56,343 nucleotides of DNA from Candidatus Sphingomonas excrementigallinarum (GCA_019112965.1 DXIH01000191.1:1-56343); one strand, 5' to 3'; positions 36,485 to 44,822 are shown, counted from the first letter of the stretch. Notes: a model not told the origin generated them from the sequence alone. A program made the numbers and translations.

Positions 36485-37146
36485 TGTGGGTGCTGGCGGG
36501 AATCGTCGTCATCGCGGGCGGCTTCCTGCTTCGTTTCAACCCGCTGTTGGTCATCATCGCGTCGGCGCTCGTCACCGGCTTCGCGGCGGGGCTGGACCCG
36601 GTTCGGATCGTCGCGACCTTCGGCCATGCCTTCAACGAAACGCGCTATGTGACCGCGATCTACATGGTCCTGCCGGTGATCGGCCTGCTGGAACGGCGGG
36701 GGCTTCAGGCGCGGGCGCGGGCGCTGGTCGGCGGGCTTCGCGGTGCGACGGCGGGGCGGCTGCTGACCGGCTATCTGCTGTTCCGGCAGCTCACGGCGGC
36801 GCTGGGCCTGACGTCGGTCGCCGGGCCTGCCCAGACCGTCCGCCCGCTGGTCGCGCCGATGGCGGAAGCCGCCGCTGAGCGCCAGGGCGGCGCGCCCGAC
36901 GACGCCGAAAGGGTCAAGGCGATGGCGGCGGCGACCGATACCGTCGGGCTGTTCTTCGGCGAGGACATTTTCCTGGCGGTCGGATCGATCCTGCTGATGA
37001 AGGGCGTGCTGGAGGGCTATGGCATCATGCTGGAGCCGTTCCAGTTGTCGATCTGGGCGATCCCGACCGCGATCGCGGCGTTCCTGATCCATGGCACGCG
37101 GCTATGGTGGCTCGACCGGCGGCTGTCGCGGGGCGGTGCGCGATGA
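36484..37146 (+). CDS. DUF969-family membrane protein
   Basis: 220-residue inner-membrane protein with five or six hydrophobic helices. The first starts at the N-terminus ([16 protein letters not shown]). The block FGHAFNETRYVTAIYMVLPVIGLLERRGLQ and the later LFFGEDIFLAVGSILLMKGVLEGYG are characteristic of the DUF969 family. Its ATG shares one base with the oxoprolinase stop, and its stop overlaps the DUF979 start by four bases. DUF969 and DUF979 genes are known to travel together, often with pyroglutamate-related genes. I infer that the two proteins form one permease, perhaps for 5-oxoproline. No transport activity can be read from the sequence itself. Confidence 0.85.
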   Translation: MWVLAGIVVIAGGFLLRFNPLLVIIASALVTGFAAGLDPVRIVATFGHAFNETRYVTAIYMVLPVIGLLERRGLQARARALVGGLRGATAGRLLTGYLLFRQLTAALGLTSVAGPAQTVRPLVAPMAEAAAERQGGAPDDAERVKAMAAATDTVGLFFGEDIFLAVGSILLMKGVLEGYGIMLEPFQLSIWAIPTAIAAFLIHGTRLWWLDRRLSRGGAR

Positions 37147-38048
37147 TCGGGCTGAACCTGGTCTATGCGGCGGCGGGGATCGTCTTTGCGGTCTTCGCGC
37201 TTCTGTCGGCGCGCGACCGGCGCTGGGCCAATGCCGCCTTCTATGCGCTGATTACCGTGTCGTTTCTGTTCGGCAACCGGCTGGGTGATGTCGCCAATGG
37301 CGTGCTGGTGTTGGCGCTGGTCGGCATTGCGGCATCGGGGCGTATGCGTCGCGCCGACGCGGTCGAGCCAGCCGAGGATCGCCATGGCACGAAGGTGTTC
37401 GCGCCCGCGCTTGTCATCCCGGCGGTCGCCCTGGTCGGCACACTGGCGTTCAAGCATGTGCCGACGCTGGTCGATCCCAAGCAGGCGACGCTGGTGGCGT
37501 TGACGCTGGGGACCGTGATCGCCTTGGTCCTTTGCGGCGCATTGCTGCGCGCAAGGCCCGCCGAACCCTTCTTCGCGGGGCGCGGGCTGATCGACGATGT
37601 CGGCTGGGTCGCGGTGATGCCGCAGATGCTGGCCAGCCTGGGCGCGGTCTTCGCGCTGGCCGGGGTGGGCGGTGTCGTCGGCGAACTGGTCGGCGCGGTG
37701 ATCCCAGCGGGCAGCGTGATCGGCGCAGTGCTGGCCTATGCGCTGGGCATGGCGCTGTTCACCATCGTCATGGGCAATGCCTTCGCCGCCTTTCCGGTGA
37801 TGGCGGCGGCGGTGGGCGTGCCGATCCTGATCCGCCAGATGGGCGCGGACCCCGCCGTCGTCGCGGCGGTGGGGATGCTGGCGGGCTTTTGCGGGACGCT
37901 GATGACGCCCATGGCGGCGAACTTCAATCTGCTGCCCGCCGTGCTGCTGGGCCTGAAGGACAAATATGCGGTGATCCGCGCGCAGGTGCCGACCGCGCTG
38001 CCGCTGCTCGCCTTCAACATCCTCCTGCTTTACGGAATGATCGCATGA
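37143..38048 (+). CDS. DUF979-family membrane protein
   Basis: 301-residue inner-membrane protein with about eight or nine helices. It starts at the ATG at 37143, inside the DUF969 stop; an open frame reaching further upstream is not used. Distinctive blocks are SFLFGNRLGDVANGVLVLAL near 40, DDVGWVAVMPQMLASLGAVF near 155, TIVMGNAFAAFPVMAAAVGVPILI near 205, and GFCGTLMTPMAANFNLLPAVLLGL near 250. The conserved Gly/Asn/Pro-rich loops inside helices look like re-entrant substrate-binding segments of secondary transporters. With DUF969 the total length (about 520 residues) is that of a typical single permease, so the pair may be a split carrier. It overlaps the DUF2891 gene by four bases. Confidence 0.85.
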   Translation: MIGLNLVYAAAGIVFAVFALLSARDRRWANAAFYALITVSFLFGNRLGDVANGVLVLALVGIAASGRMRRADAVEPAEDRHGTKVFAPALVIPAVALVGTLAFKHVPTLVDPKQATLVALTLGTVIALVLCGALLRARPAEPFFAGRGLIDDVGWVAVMPQMLASLGAVFALAGVGGVVGELVGAVIPAGSVIGAVLAYALGMALFTIVMGNAFAAFPVMAAAVGVPILIRQMGADPAVVAAVGMLAGFCGTLMTPMAANFNLLPAVLLGLKDKYAVIRAQVPTALPLLAFNILLLYGMIA

Positions 38049-39040
38049 CCCGGTTGAACCGATCCGTCGCCGAACGCTTCGCCGCCATGACGCTCGGCCA
38101 TGTCGGACGCGAATATCCCAATGTCCTGATGCACGTTCTGAACGGGCCGGAGGATGCGCGTACGCCATCCGAACTCCACCCGATCTTCTATGGCAGCTAT
38201 GACTGGCATAGCTGCGTGCATGGCTGGTGGCAGTTGCTTCGGCTGATCCGCCACTATCCCGATCTGGAGGCTGCGCCTGCCATCCGGGCGCGGGCGGATG
38301 CGATGTTCGTGCCCGACAAGGTCGCGGGCGAACTGGCCTATCTGGAGCGGCCCGGCGCGGCGGGGTTCGAGCGTCCCTATGGCTGGGCCTGGATGCTGGC
38401 GCTGCATGACGAGGCGAGCCGCCATGACGCGGGCTGGGCCGGGATGCTGGAGCCGCTCGCCCGGCTTTTCGCGCGCCGTTTCGCCGACTTCCTGCCGCGT
38501 CTGACCTATCCGCTGCGGGTCGGTACGCATTTCAACAGCGGCTTTGCCCTGACGCTGGCATGGGACTGGGCCGAGCATCGCGATCAGGGTCTCCGCTCGC
38601 TGATCGCGCAGAGCGTCATTGGCTGGTTCGCGCGCGATGCCGATTGCCAGGCCTGGGAGCCGGGCGGCGACGAGTTTCTGTCGCCTGCGCTGGCCGAGGC
38701 CCTGGTCATGAGCCGCGTCCTCGACGGCCCCGGCTTTCGCGAATGGTTCGACGATTTCCTGCCGCGGGTTGCGATCGGCGAGCCCGCGACGTTGTTCATG
38801 CCCGCCATCGTGTCCGATCGAAGCGACGGCAAGATCGCGCATCTCGATGGGCTGAACCTGACCCGTGCCTGGTGCTGGCGGGTGATCGCCGCGAAGCTGG
38901 GACCGTCGCATCCGGTCACGAACCGCGCGAAGGCGACGGCGGAGGCGCATCTCGCCGCCAGCCTGCCGCATCTGGGTGACGACTATATGGGCGAACACTG
39001 GCTGGCGACCTTCGCACTGCTGGCGCTCGAAGCTGGTTGA
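38045..39040 (+). CDS. DUF2891-family protein
   Basis: 331 residues, no signal peptide or membrane segment, so probably cytoplasmic. It matches DUF2891 over its length. Conserved blocks are YGSYDWHSCVHGWWQLLRL (residues about 50-68), RPYGWAWMLALHDE near 115, HFNSGFALTLAWDWA near 160, and WEPGGDEFLSPALAEALVMSRVL near 210. The many Trp, His, Asp and Glu residues in helical segments suggest an alpha-barrel fold like that of some sugar or lyase-type enzymes. I cannot name an activity. As the last gene of the coupled oxoprolinase operon, it may process the imported compound before or after ring opening. Confidence 0.85.
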   Translation: MTRLNRSVAERFAAMTLGHVGREYPNVLMHVLNGPEDARTPSELHPIFYGSYDWHSCVHGWWQLLRLIRHYPDLEAAPAIRARADAMFVPDKVAGELAYLERPGAAGFERPYGWAWMLALHDEASRHDAGWAGMLEPLARLFARRFADFLPRLTYPLRVGTHFNSGFALTLAWDWAEHRDQGLRSLIAQSVIGWFARDADCQAWEPGGDEFLSPALAEALVMSRVLDGPGFREWFDDFLPRVAIGEPATLFMPAIVSDRSDGKIAHLDGLNLTRAWCWRVIAAKLGPSHPVTNRAKATAEAHLAASLPHLGDDYMGEHWLATFALLALEAG

Positions 39041-39058
39041 TCGAAAGAGTAGAAAGTT

Positions 39059-39131
39059 CTGTCACGAACATGACAGCTGAATAATCTTAATTTAAGCAGT
39101 CGCCTCTATTCCTCCTAATTATTCAAGGAGG
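39059..39131 (+). promoter_or_regulatory. Leader of the receptor gene with three palindromes, one covering the ribosome binding site
   Basis: In the 100 bases between DUF2891 and the receptor are CTGTCA-N6-TGACAG (39059-39076), the 11-base palindrome CTTAATTTAAG (39086-39096), and CCTCCT (39111-39116) facing AGGAGG (39126-39131). The last pair puts the strong Shine-Dalgarno sequence of the receptor gene in a small stem with a 9-base loop, ending 9 bases before the ATG. It could mask the ribosome binding site until melted. The first two are good candidates for an operator and a promoter element. Confidence 0.5.
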
Positions 39132-39140
39132 GGTGTCACA

Positions 39141-41438
39141 ATGAACGTATTTGTCCCGCGTCTGATGTGTGGCGTGGCTTTGTGTGTGTTTTCAGTGGCT
39201 CAGGCACATGCCGAGACTTCACCTGTCGTTGCATCGGCCGGTGCGGCCAAGCCTGCCGAGGCGGCGAGCGGCGCCGCGAAGGACAATGCGATTGCGGCGA
39301 ACAAGGACGCCATCGTCGTCACCACGACGGCCCAGAAGCGTTTCGAGAATATCCAGAACGTACCGCTGGCGGTTCAGGTCATTTCCCCCGCCGAACTGGA
39401 AGCGCATGGGGTGCGCCACTTCCAGGAACTGGGGAAAGTCAGCCCGTCACTGGTCATCCGCCCGGCCGAACAGCCGGTCAACGGCACCGTCTCGCTGCGC
39501 GGCGTCGGCACGCTGGCCTTCGGCATCGGCGTCGAGACCGCCGTCGCGATCACGGTCGACGGTGCGGCGCTGCCCTTCATGGCGCGTGTCTACACCGATC
39601 TGCCCGATATCGCCCAGATCGAGGTGCTGCGCGGCCCGCAGAGCACGCTGTACGGTAAGGCGGCCTCGGCGGGTCTGGTCAAGATCATGACCGTGCAGCC
39701 GACCGACGATTATCATGTGCGCGGCAACATGACCGTCACCGGCGACCGCGAATATGGCGCCAATGTCAGCTTGACGGGGCCGATCAGCGATACGCTGGGC
39801 TATGTCTTCTCGACCGGCTATTCCAATTGGGACGGCAATGTCCGCAACCTGTTCAACGGCAAGCGGACCAACGGCCGCGAAACCTTCAACACGCGCGGCA
39901 AGCTGCGCTGGAAGGCGTCGCCGGACGTCACCTTCACCCTTTCGGGCAATTATGTCGACGGCAATGCGACGATCGCGCGGCCTTTCGTAGCGGTCGCGTC
40001 GAACGCGCTGCTGCGGGGTGTCGCGGGGCAGACCCCGGCGGTCATCTTCCCCGGCGTGACGCTGGACCGGGACAATCAGGACGTCAGCAACAATTACTGG
40101 TCGCACAACAAGTTCTCGGGCGGCGGCGCGCTGCTGCGCAGCGAGGCCAATATCGGCCGGATGAACGTCCTGTCGCTGACCTCCTATGACCGCTTCCGCC
40201 TGGACGACTATCTCGACCATGACGACTCCTCGTCGTCAGCGGCGGTCGGCAGCAACATCCAGGTCGGCGCCTTCAAGTCGCGCATGTTCACGCAGGAATT
40301 GCGCCTGTTGTCGCCCGGCGAGGATGCGTTTCGCTATGCGCTGGGTGTCTATTACGCCAATACCGGGTTCGATCGCCCGTTCCAGCGGGGCCCGGTCTTC
40401 TCGCTCGCCAACTGGTATGCGACGACGGGTTCGCGTCAGATCGCCGGTTTCGGCCAGATCGACTGGGAGTTCGTTCCGAAGCTGACCGGCACGGTCGGCG
40501 GTCGTATCCAGAACGAGCGGGTCAAATACACCTTCGCCGACAATCTGGCGCGCACCAACTATGCCGGACGCGCGGACGATACCGCCGCGACCTATCATCT
40601 CGGCCTGACATATCAGGCGACGCCCGATGTCATGACCTTCGCCAGCTATTCGACCGGCTATAAGGGCCAGACCTATGACCTGACGACCGGATTCAACCAG
40701 AACCGTGCGGCAGCGGGGCCGGTCAAGCCGGAGCGGTCGCGCGACCGGGAACTGGGCATCCGTACCCAGTTCTTCGACCGGCACCTGACGCTGAACGCGA
40801 CGCTGTTCGATACCGACTATACCAATCTCCAGGCGCAGACGATCGAGACGCTGGCGGACGGCACCAGCAACTTCCGCCTGACCAATGTCGGCAAGTTCAA
40901 CACGCGCGGTCTCGAGATCGAGACGGCGGCGCGGCTGGGCCGTGACATCGCGCTACGCGGGGCGATCACCTATCTGGATGCCAAGTACACGTCCTTCCCC
41001 TCGGCGCAATGCTATCCGATGCAGACGGCGGCGCAGGGATGCAGCGGCTCGCCCGCGCGCCGCGACCTGACCGGCGTTCGCGCGCCGCAGGCCCCGGTGT
41101 GGAAGGGCAACTGGTCGGTGGATTACACCCCGCCGCTGACCGACACGCTGGACGGCTTGGCGCAGGTCGCCGGGGAGTATCAGTCGAGCCTCTATTATGT
41201 CGCGGCCGATCCCCAGACCTTCCAGCCGGGCTTCGCCATCTTCGACCTGCATCTGGGCGTCCGCTCGCATGACAAACGCTGGGACGTGACGGCGTTCGTC
41301 AACAACCTGTTCGACCAGCAATATTATGCCTCGCTGGTGAACACGGCGGGCAACTTCGCCGGGCGTATGGCGACCCAGGCCGTGCTGCCGCGCGACTTCC
41401 GCCGTTATGCGGGCGTCCGGTTCGGCGTGAACTTCTGA
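39141..41438 (+). CDS. TonB-dependent receptor downstream of the oxoprolinase operon
   Basis: 765 residues with a signal peptide ending near AHAE. An Ala-rich linker leads to the TonB box (DAIVVTTTAQKRFENIQ) and a plug with VPLAVQVISPAELEAHGVR, VNGTVSLRGVGT and IEVLRGPQSTLYGKAASAGL. The barrel ends in GVRFGVNF with terminal Phe. This is the FyuA/catecholate-like or general sphingomonad receptor group, smaller than the two glycan receptors. The ribosome binding site AAGGAGGGG is very strong. Its place directly after the oxoprolinase/DUF969/DUF979/DUF2891 operon suggests that it brings the substrate of that pathway through the outer membrane. This is inference from order only. Confidence 0.88.
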   Translation: MNVFVPRLMCGVALCVFSVAQAHAETSPVVASAGAAKPAEAASGAAKDNAIAANKDAIVVTTTAQKRFENIQNVPLAVQVISPAELEAHGVRHFQELGKVSPSLVIRPAEQPVNGTVSLRGVGTLAFGIGVETAVAITVDGAALPFMARVYTDLPDIAQIEVLRGPQSTLYGKAASAGLVKIMTVQPTDDYHVRGNMTVTGDREYGANVSLTGPISDTLGYVFSTGYSNWDGNVRNLFNGKRTNGRETFNTRGKLRWKASPDVTFTLSGNYVDGNATIARPFVAVASNALLRGVAGQTPAVIFPGVTLDRDNQDVSNNYWSHNKFSGGGALLRSEANIGRMNVLSLTSYDRFRLDDYLDHDDSSSSAAVGSNIQVGAFKSRMFTQELRLLSPGEDAFRYALGVYYANTGFDRPFQRGPVFSLANWYATTGSRQIAGFGQIDWEFVPKLTGTVGGRIQNERVKYTFADNLARTNYAGRADDTAATYHLGLTYQATPDVMTFASYSTGYKGQTYDLTTGFNQNRAAAGPVKPERSRDRELGIRTQFFDRHLTLNATLFDTDYTNLQAQTIETLADGTSNFRLTNVGKFNTRGLEIETAARLGRDIALRGAITYLDAKYTSFPSAQCYPMQTAAQGCSGSPARRDLTGVRAPQAPVWKGNWSVDYTPPLTDTLDGLAQVAGEYQSSLYYVAADPQTFQPGFAIFDLHLGVRSHDKRWDVTAFVNNLFDQQYYASLVNTAGNFAGRMATQAVLPRDFRRYAGVRFGVNF

Positions 41439-41442
41439 TCTC

Positions 41443-41563
41443 TTCCTCCCCTGCAAGGGGAGGGGGACCATGCGCAGCATGGTGGAGGGGGGGCCCCCTA
41501 TCGATAGCGGGACACCCCTCCGTCAGGCCTGACGGCCTGCCACCTCCCCTACAAGGGGAGGAA
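41443..41563. repeat. Dispersed palindromic repeat, copy 1
   Basis: About 121 bases framed by TTCCTCCCCTGCAAGGGGAG at the left and CTCCCCTACAAGGGGAGGAA at the right. Inside is GACACCCCTCCGTCAGGCCTG. The same unit occurs at 47206-47323 with a few differences. It fills most of the gap between the converging receptor and GntR genes, and its stems should work as a bidirectional terminator. Confidence 0.75.
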
Positions 41564-41574
41564 TGCTACTGGCA

Positions 41575-42327
41575 TCAAATCTTCAGATGCGCCGTCCGGT
41601 CGCGCTTGGCGGCCAGCGCCTGACGCACTTCGGCCACCGCGCGGGCCTCGCTGGCGATCAGCAGGCCTTCGAGCGCGGCGGTCAGGTGTCGCTGCATCGC
41701 GACCCGCGACGCGACGGGGTCGCGCGAGCGGAGCGCCTCCAGGATGGCGGCGTGGTGTTCGACGATCGGGCGGACATCGATCTCGCGAACCTTGGCGTCG
41801 AGCAACACGCTCTCGGCCGAGCGCAACCGCTGTTCCCAAAGGCGGTCGATCGTCTCCAGGATCGCACTGTTGCGCGTCGAGCGGGCGATCAGCGTGTGGA
41901 ACGCACGATCGGCATGGAAGGCACCGCCGACCGTGTTGTTCTCCTCCTCGATCGCCTCGACCAGCGTCGCCAGCTCGTCCAGCTCGCTGTCGGTGATCTG
42001 AGAGGCCGCCAGCGCCGCGGCTTCCGGCTCGAACAACAGGCGCGCCTCGGCCACCTCCATTGCGGAGACGCCGAAATCGGGCGTCTCGCCCTGGCCCGGC
42101 AGCGCCACGACATGCGCACCCGACCCGATCCGCACCTCAATGAAACCCTGGACTTCCAGCGCGATCAGCGCCTCGCGAATGACCGGGCGGCTGACGTCGA
42201 ACCGCGTCGCCAGCTCGCGCTCGGCGGGCATGCGCGTGCCGATCGGGTAGCGGCCCTCCTGCAACTCGGTGATGAGCGTGCGGGCGAGTTCCCGGTAGAG
42301 CCGGTCCTGGGTCGTGTTGTTGTCCAT
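41575..42327 (-). CDS. GntR-family regulator, FadR/FCD subfamily
   Basis: 250 residues. The winged helix-turn-helix is at about 10-75 (GTRMPAERELATRFDVSRPVIREALIALEVQGFIEVRIGSG). The all-helical FCD domain at about 90-235 has FEPEAAALAA, HADRAFHTLIARSTRN and VEHHAAILEALRSRDP. The Asp/His pattern there is typical of metal- and organic-acid-binding FCD domains. It would repress genes until a carboxylic acid ligand binds. It lies between the oxoprolinase-linked receptor and the glycerol genes. TTGGTCTGACA-like sites just upstream of it suggest autoregulation. The target operon is not known; candidates are the oxoprolinase operon and the glycan genes with TGGTC motifs. Confidence 0.9.
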   Translation of the reverse strand: MDNNTTQDRLYRELARTLITELQEGRYPIGTRMPAERELATRFDVSRPVIREALIALEVQGFIEVRIGSGAHVVALPGQGETPDFGVSAMEVAEARLLFEPEAAALAASQITDSELDELATLVEAIEEENNTVGGAFHADRAFHTLIARSTRNSAILETIDRLWEQRLRSAESVLLDAKVREIDVRPIVEHHAAILEALRSRDPVASRVAMQRHLTAALEGLLIASEARAVAEVRQALAAKRDRTAHLKI

Positions 42328-42370
42328 CGCGACCCTTATAGGGGGCGAGGCGGGATGCTGGTCAAGCGCC

Positions 42371-42400
42371 AGTGTCAGACCAAATCATGTCAGGCCAATC
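42371..42400 (-). promoter_or_regulatory. Possible autoregulatory GntR/FadR-type operator
   Basis: On the minus strand, TTGGCCTGACA and TTGGTCTGACA follow each other with a short spacer in the gap between the glpR stop and the GntR start. Both match the general FadR-type pattern TGGTCnGAC. Two tandem near-copies directly upstream of a FadR-type gene suggest autoregulation. The assignment rests on the pattern only. Confidence 0.4.
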
Positions 42401-43199
42401 GGGACATTTCGCCGCGATCGGTTTCGACGACGACCGTCCCGGCGGCGCGTGCGGCTTCCGCCAGCCGGGCATCCGCCGCGTCGGTGACGAGGAAGTCGAC
42501 ATCCCCCATGTCGCCGACCCGGACGGGCGCTGCGCGTTCCAGCTTGGAGCCGTCGATGGCCAGCAGTACCTGCCGCGCCTGGGCGATGATGGTCTGCGAT
42601 ACCCGCACCTCGTCCACGTCGAAGTCGAGGAAGCTGCCGTCCGGGTCGATCGCCGATGCACCGATCAGCGCCATGTCGACCTTGAACCCCCGGATGAAGT
42701 CCATCGCCAGCGCGCCGACCACCGCACGGTCGCTGGCGCGGACCCGGCCGCCTGCGGCGATCACCTCGATCGAGGGGCGGCCGCCCAATATGTCGACGAC
42801 GTTCAGGTTGTTGGTGATGACCATCAGGTCGCGGTGATCGACCAGCGCCTTGGCGATCGCCTCGGTGGTGGAGCCGATATTGATGAACAGGCTGGCCCCG
42901 TTGGGCACCAGCGCGGCCGCCGCCGCCCCGATCGCGGCCTTGGCGGGGGCGGCGACGCTGCGCCGCTCGGCATAGGCGAGATTGTCGGTGCCCGATGTCA
43001 CGACCGCGCCGCCATGGACCCGCGCGAGCATCGACCGGCCCGCCAGGATGTTGAGGTCCTTGCGGATCGTCTGCGGCGTCACGCCCAGCTTTTCGGCAAG
43101 TTCGTCCACGCCGACGCTGCCCGTCCGCCGCGCCACGTCGAGGATCGCGACATGACGCGCCGCGACGATCTCAGCCGATCCGGGGGCGGGAGGCTTCAC
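42390..43199 (-). CDS. glpR: DeoR-family repressor, GlpR-like
   Basis: 269 residues. The N-terminal helix-turn-helix (about residues 15-60) reads ILDVARRTGSVGVDELAEKLGVTPQTIRKDLNIL, typical of DeoR/GlpR. The C-terminal sugar-phosphate isomerase-like sensor domain has the motif INIGSTTEAIAKAL near 110 and VITNNLNVVDIL near 130. In GlpR this domain binds glycerol-3-phosphate, which releases the DNA. The start overlaps the glpD stop by four bases, so repressor and dehydrogenase are made from one mRNA. Its likely sites are the repeated CGAAA/TTTCG elements in the glpD-glpK intergenic region. Confidence 0.9.
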   Translation of the reverse strand: MKPPAPGSAEIVAARHVAILDVARRTGSVGVDELAEKLGVTPQTIRKDLNILAGRSMLARVHGGAVVTSGTDNLAYAERRSVAAPAKAAIGAAAAALVPNGASLFINIGSTTEAIAKALVDHRDLMVITNNLNVVDILGGRPSIEVIAAGGRVRASDRAVVGALAMDFIRGFKVDMALIGASAIDPDGSFLDFDVDEVRVSQTIIAQARQVLLAIDGSKLERAAPVRVGDMGDVDFLVTDAADARLAEAARAAGTVVVETDRGEMSRLA

Positions 43200-44701
43200 G
43201 CGATGCCCTGCTCAGCGAGATAGGCGGCCAGCCGCTCGGGCGTTCCGGAGGGTACGTGCAGGCCCAGCTTGCTGCGGCGATAGAGGATGTCCTCCACCGT
43301 GCGCGCCCATTCGGTCTTCACCAGATAATCGACCTCGGCGGTATGCAGCCCGCCGCCCAGATCGGGGCCAAGATCGCCTTGCCCGACCACCGCATCGACG
43401 CGCGTGCCATAGGCGCGGGCCAGACGGCGCAGCAGGACAGGGGGCAAGGCAGAATAGCGGGCCGTCAATTCGCGCAGGAAAGCGTCGAAATCGGCGTCGG
43501 CGATATCCCCGCCGGGCAGCGCGGCCCCCGCCGTCCACGCTCCCCCGGCAGCGGGGAAGAAGCGCGCCAGTTCGCGCATCGCGTGCTCGGCGAGCTTGCG
43601 ATAAGTGGTGATCTTGCCGCCGAAGATATTGAGCATCGGCGCCCGGCCTTCGCCCTCCGCACCCGTATCGAGGTCGAGCACATAGTCGCGCGTCACCGCC
43701 GAGGCATTGGCTGAATGATCGTCATAGAGCGGCCGGATACCGGCATAGCTCCACACGATATCGGCTTGCCCGGTCTTCCGTGCGAAATAGCGGTTCACCG
43801 TGTCGAGCAGATAGGTGGTCTCCGCCGCGCTGATCGACGCCTTGGCGGGCGCATCGGTCCAGGGTTCGTCGGTGGTGCCGACCAATGTGAACCGGCCCTC
43901 ATAGGGGATGGCGAACACGATCCGCCGGTCGTCATTCTGCAGCATGAAGGCATGGTCGCCGTCATAGAGCTTGGGCACGATGATATGGCTGCCCTTGACC
44001 AGCCGGACCCCGCGATCGCGCCGCGCCCCATGGGTGCGGCCGATGACGTCGGCGACCCAGGGGCCCGCCGCATTGACCAGTGCGCGGGCGCGGACGGTGC
44101 GGGTTTGGCCCGCTGCTTCGATCGTCGCGACCCAGCCATCGCCCTCACGCTTTGCATCGACCAGCGTCGTGCGGGTCGCGATCGTTGCGCCCCGCTCGGC
44201 CGCGTCCATCGCGTTGAGCACGACCAGGCGACTGTCCTCGACCCAGCAGTCCGAATAAACGAAAGCCTTGCCCTTTCGCGGCGAAAGCCCGTCACCCAGC
44301 GGTGAACGCTCCAGCGCCACCGTGCGCGTACCCGGCAGCTTCTCGCGACCGCCCAAATGATCGTAGAGGAACAGGCCCAGCCGCACCATCCAGGCGGGGC
44401 GCGGCGACTGGGTCTGCGGAAGGACGAAGGACAGCGGCCAGATGATGTGCGGCGCCATGTTCAACAGCCGCTCACGCTCGATCAGCGCCTCTCGCACCAG
44501 CCGGAACTCACCAAATTCCAGATAGCGCAGGCCGCCATGGATCAGCTTGGTCGAGGCCGAGGAGGTGTGGCTCGCCAGATCGTCCTGCTCGACCAGCAGC
44601 ACCGACAGACCGCGTCCGGCGGCGTCGCGCGCGATCCCCGCGCCGTTGATGCCGCCGCCGACGATCAGCAGGTCTATCCTGTCCATCGCATGGTCCGTCA
44701 T
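43196..44701 (-). CDS. glpD: FAD-dependent glycerol-3-phosphate dehydrogenase
   Basis: 501 residues from the ATG at 44701, with AGGGAC upstream; a GTG/ATG further upstream is less likely. Membrane-associated flavoenzyme oxidising sn-glycerol-3-phosphate to dihydroxyacetone phosphate and passing electrons to quinone. The N-terminal FAD-binding fold is clear (LLIVGGGINGAGIARDAAGRG, then SSASTKLIHGGLRYLE). Further family blocks are NAAGPWVADV near 205 and FAIPYEGRFTLVGTTDEP near 265. A C-terminal helical domain follows (VDYLVKTEWARTVEDILYRRSKLGL). It is co-transcribed with glpR and divergent from glpK-tpiA, a complete route from glycerol-3-phosphate to triose phosphates. Confidence 0.95.
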   Translation of the reverse strand: MTDHAMDRIDLLIVGGGINGAGIARDAAGRGLSVLLVEQDDLASHTSSASTKLIHGGLRYLEFGEFRLVREALIERERLLNMAPHIIWPLSFVLPQTQSPRPAWMVRLGLFLYDHLGGREKLPGTRTVALERSPLGDGLSPRKGKAFVYSDCWVEDSRLVVLNAMDAAERGATIATRTTLVDAKREGDGWVATIEAAGQTRTVRARALVNAAGPWVADVIGRTHGARRDRGVRLVKGSHIIVPKLYDGDHAFMLQNDDRRIVFAIPYEGRFTLVGTTDEPWTDAPAKASISAAETTYLLDTVNRYFARKTGQADIVWSYAGIRPLYDDHSANASAVTRDYVLDLDTGAEGEGRAPMLNIFGGKITTYRKLAEHAMRELARFFPAAGGAWTAGAALPGGDIADADFDAFLRELTARYSALPPVLLRRLARAYGTRVDAVVGQGDLGPDLGGGLHTAEVDYLVKTEWARTVEDILYRRSKLGLHVPSGTPERLAAYLAEQGIA

Positions 44702-44748
44702 ACCGCTTGTCCCTGTTCCTGAGCGCATCCCTTGCTATACCATGTCAG

Positions 44749-44805
44749 CGAAAAACGAAAGCATTGACGTTCGTTTGAAAGCGTGTGACCGTTTGAAACG
44801 AAAAC
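44749..44805. promoter_or_regulatory. Candidate GlpR operators between glpD and glpK
   Basis: Within 57 bases occur CGAAAAACGAAAGC (44749-44762), CGTTCGTTTGAAAGC (44768-44782) and CGTTTGAAACGAAAAC (44790-44805). All are made of CGAAA or its complement TTTCG at about 20-base steps. DeoR/GlpR proteins bind such repeated TTTCG-type motifs. The array lies exactly between the divergent glpD-glpR and glpK-tpiA units, so one repressor could close both promoters. A strong ribosome binding site (AAGGAGAGGGG) follows before glpK. Confidence 0.6.
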
Positions 44806-44822
44806 AAGGAGAGGGGTGAGCG

